From the NCBI GenBank assembly GCA_964415175.1, contig CAYPYG010000041.1, positions 1-20,714 on the forward strand: a stretch of 20,714 nucleotides of DNA, read 5' to 3'. The DNA comes from UBA2231 sp964415175. Lineage in GTDB: Bacteria; Elusimicrobiota; Elusimicrobia; Elusimicrobiales; UBA9959. The position numbers and the translations under genes were made by a program. Shown here one piece after another: positions 20,672-20,714 of the stretch (position 1 is its first letter; each line of letters starts with the position of its first letter). The notes under the pieces were generated by a model. That model did no database searches. It saw only the letters and a program-made list of their open reading frames with translations, and was not told the DNA's origin.

Positions 20672-20714
20672 AATTCCGTGTTGGTTTTCGTGGCACATTT
20701 CTGCTGTTTAAGAA
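20660..20714. other. AT-rich stretch at the right edge
   Basis: From about 20660 the sequence changes to runs such as TTAATTAAAATT and TTGGTTTTCG, unlike the GC-rich DNA before it. No gene or element end can be identified in the bases available. Confidence 0.4.

Noticed and set aside
1..20714. CRISPR array, tRNA or rRNA genes
   Set aside because: I found no regularly spaced repeats, no cloverleaf with a TTCGA-type T-loop and acceptor stem, and no rRNA-like sequence on either strand by eye.

Overview
The window comes from a GC-rich bacterium with an at least partly anaerobic lifestyle: it carries an oxygen-sensitive class III ribonucleotide reductase with its radical-SAM activase, and a cobalamin-binding radical SAM protein. 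The two-subunit ATP-citrate lyase next to an aconitase points to citrate cleavage to acetyl-CoA, in a reductive TCA cycle or as an anabolic acetyl-CoA source. No rRNA or marker gene fixes the phylum. My low-confidence guess is an uncultivated Elusimicrobiota-like lineage.

Layout. 1-58: the right end of an IS200/IS605-type element, with the last codons of a tnpB gene running into the terminal hairpin. 59-754: non-coding, with a C-rich tract (G-quadruplex motif on the minus strand), a terminator-like hairpin and a large nested inverted repeat. 755-2380 (-): ALDH4A1-type 1-pyrroline-5-carboxylate dehydrogenase. 2451-7855 (+): one probable transcription unit for anaerobic dNTP supply, nrdR - nrdD (fused to a C-terminal glutaredoxin-like domain) - nrdG - dut - a cyclic-nucleotide-binding-domain protein. 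It starts at a strong sigma-70 promoter and ends at a bidirectional terminator. 7923-12998 (-): the operon acn - aclB - aclA. 13140-13400 (-): a secreted Gly/Asp-rich microprotein with its own terminator. 13567-14097 (+): a uracil/hypoxanthine-DNA-glycosylase-like protein whose 3' end overlaps a convergent B12-radical-SAM gene (14024-15475, -). 15575-16807 (+): a compact M3-like metallopeptidase. 16890-18398 (+): a TPR protein. 18433-19482 (+): a glucose-1-dehydrogenase-like MDR enzyme. 19555-20067 (-): a secreted protein of unknown function. 20306-20671 (+): the exported N-terminal part of a probable beta-barrel protein, which stops abruptly at an AT-rich junction.

How the genes work together. 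The nrd unit couples ribonucleotide reduction (NrdD/NrdG), a fused candidate electron donor, dUTP removal (Dut) and transcriptional control (NrdR). The acn-aclBA unit covers citrate isomerisation and ATP-dependent citrate cleavage. The right half is a looser set of single genes.

Most worth a second look: the NrdD-glutaredoxin fusion; a dispersed hairpin repeat with one copy in the nrdD-nrdG junction and an expanded copy at 523-684; four genes whose -10 hexamer lies exactly 6 nt before an ATG, suggesting leaderless mRNAs; and the tnpB tail embedded in the IS end.
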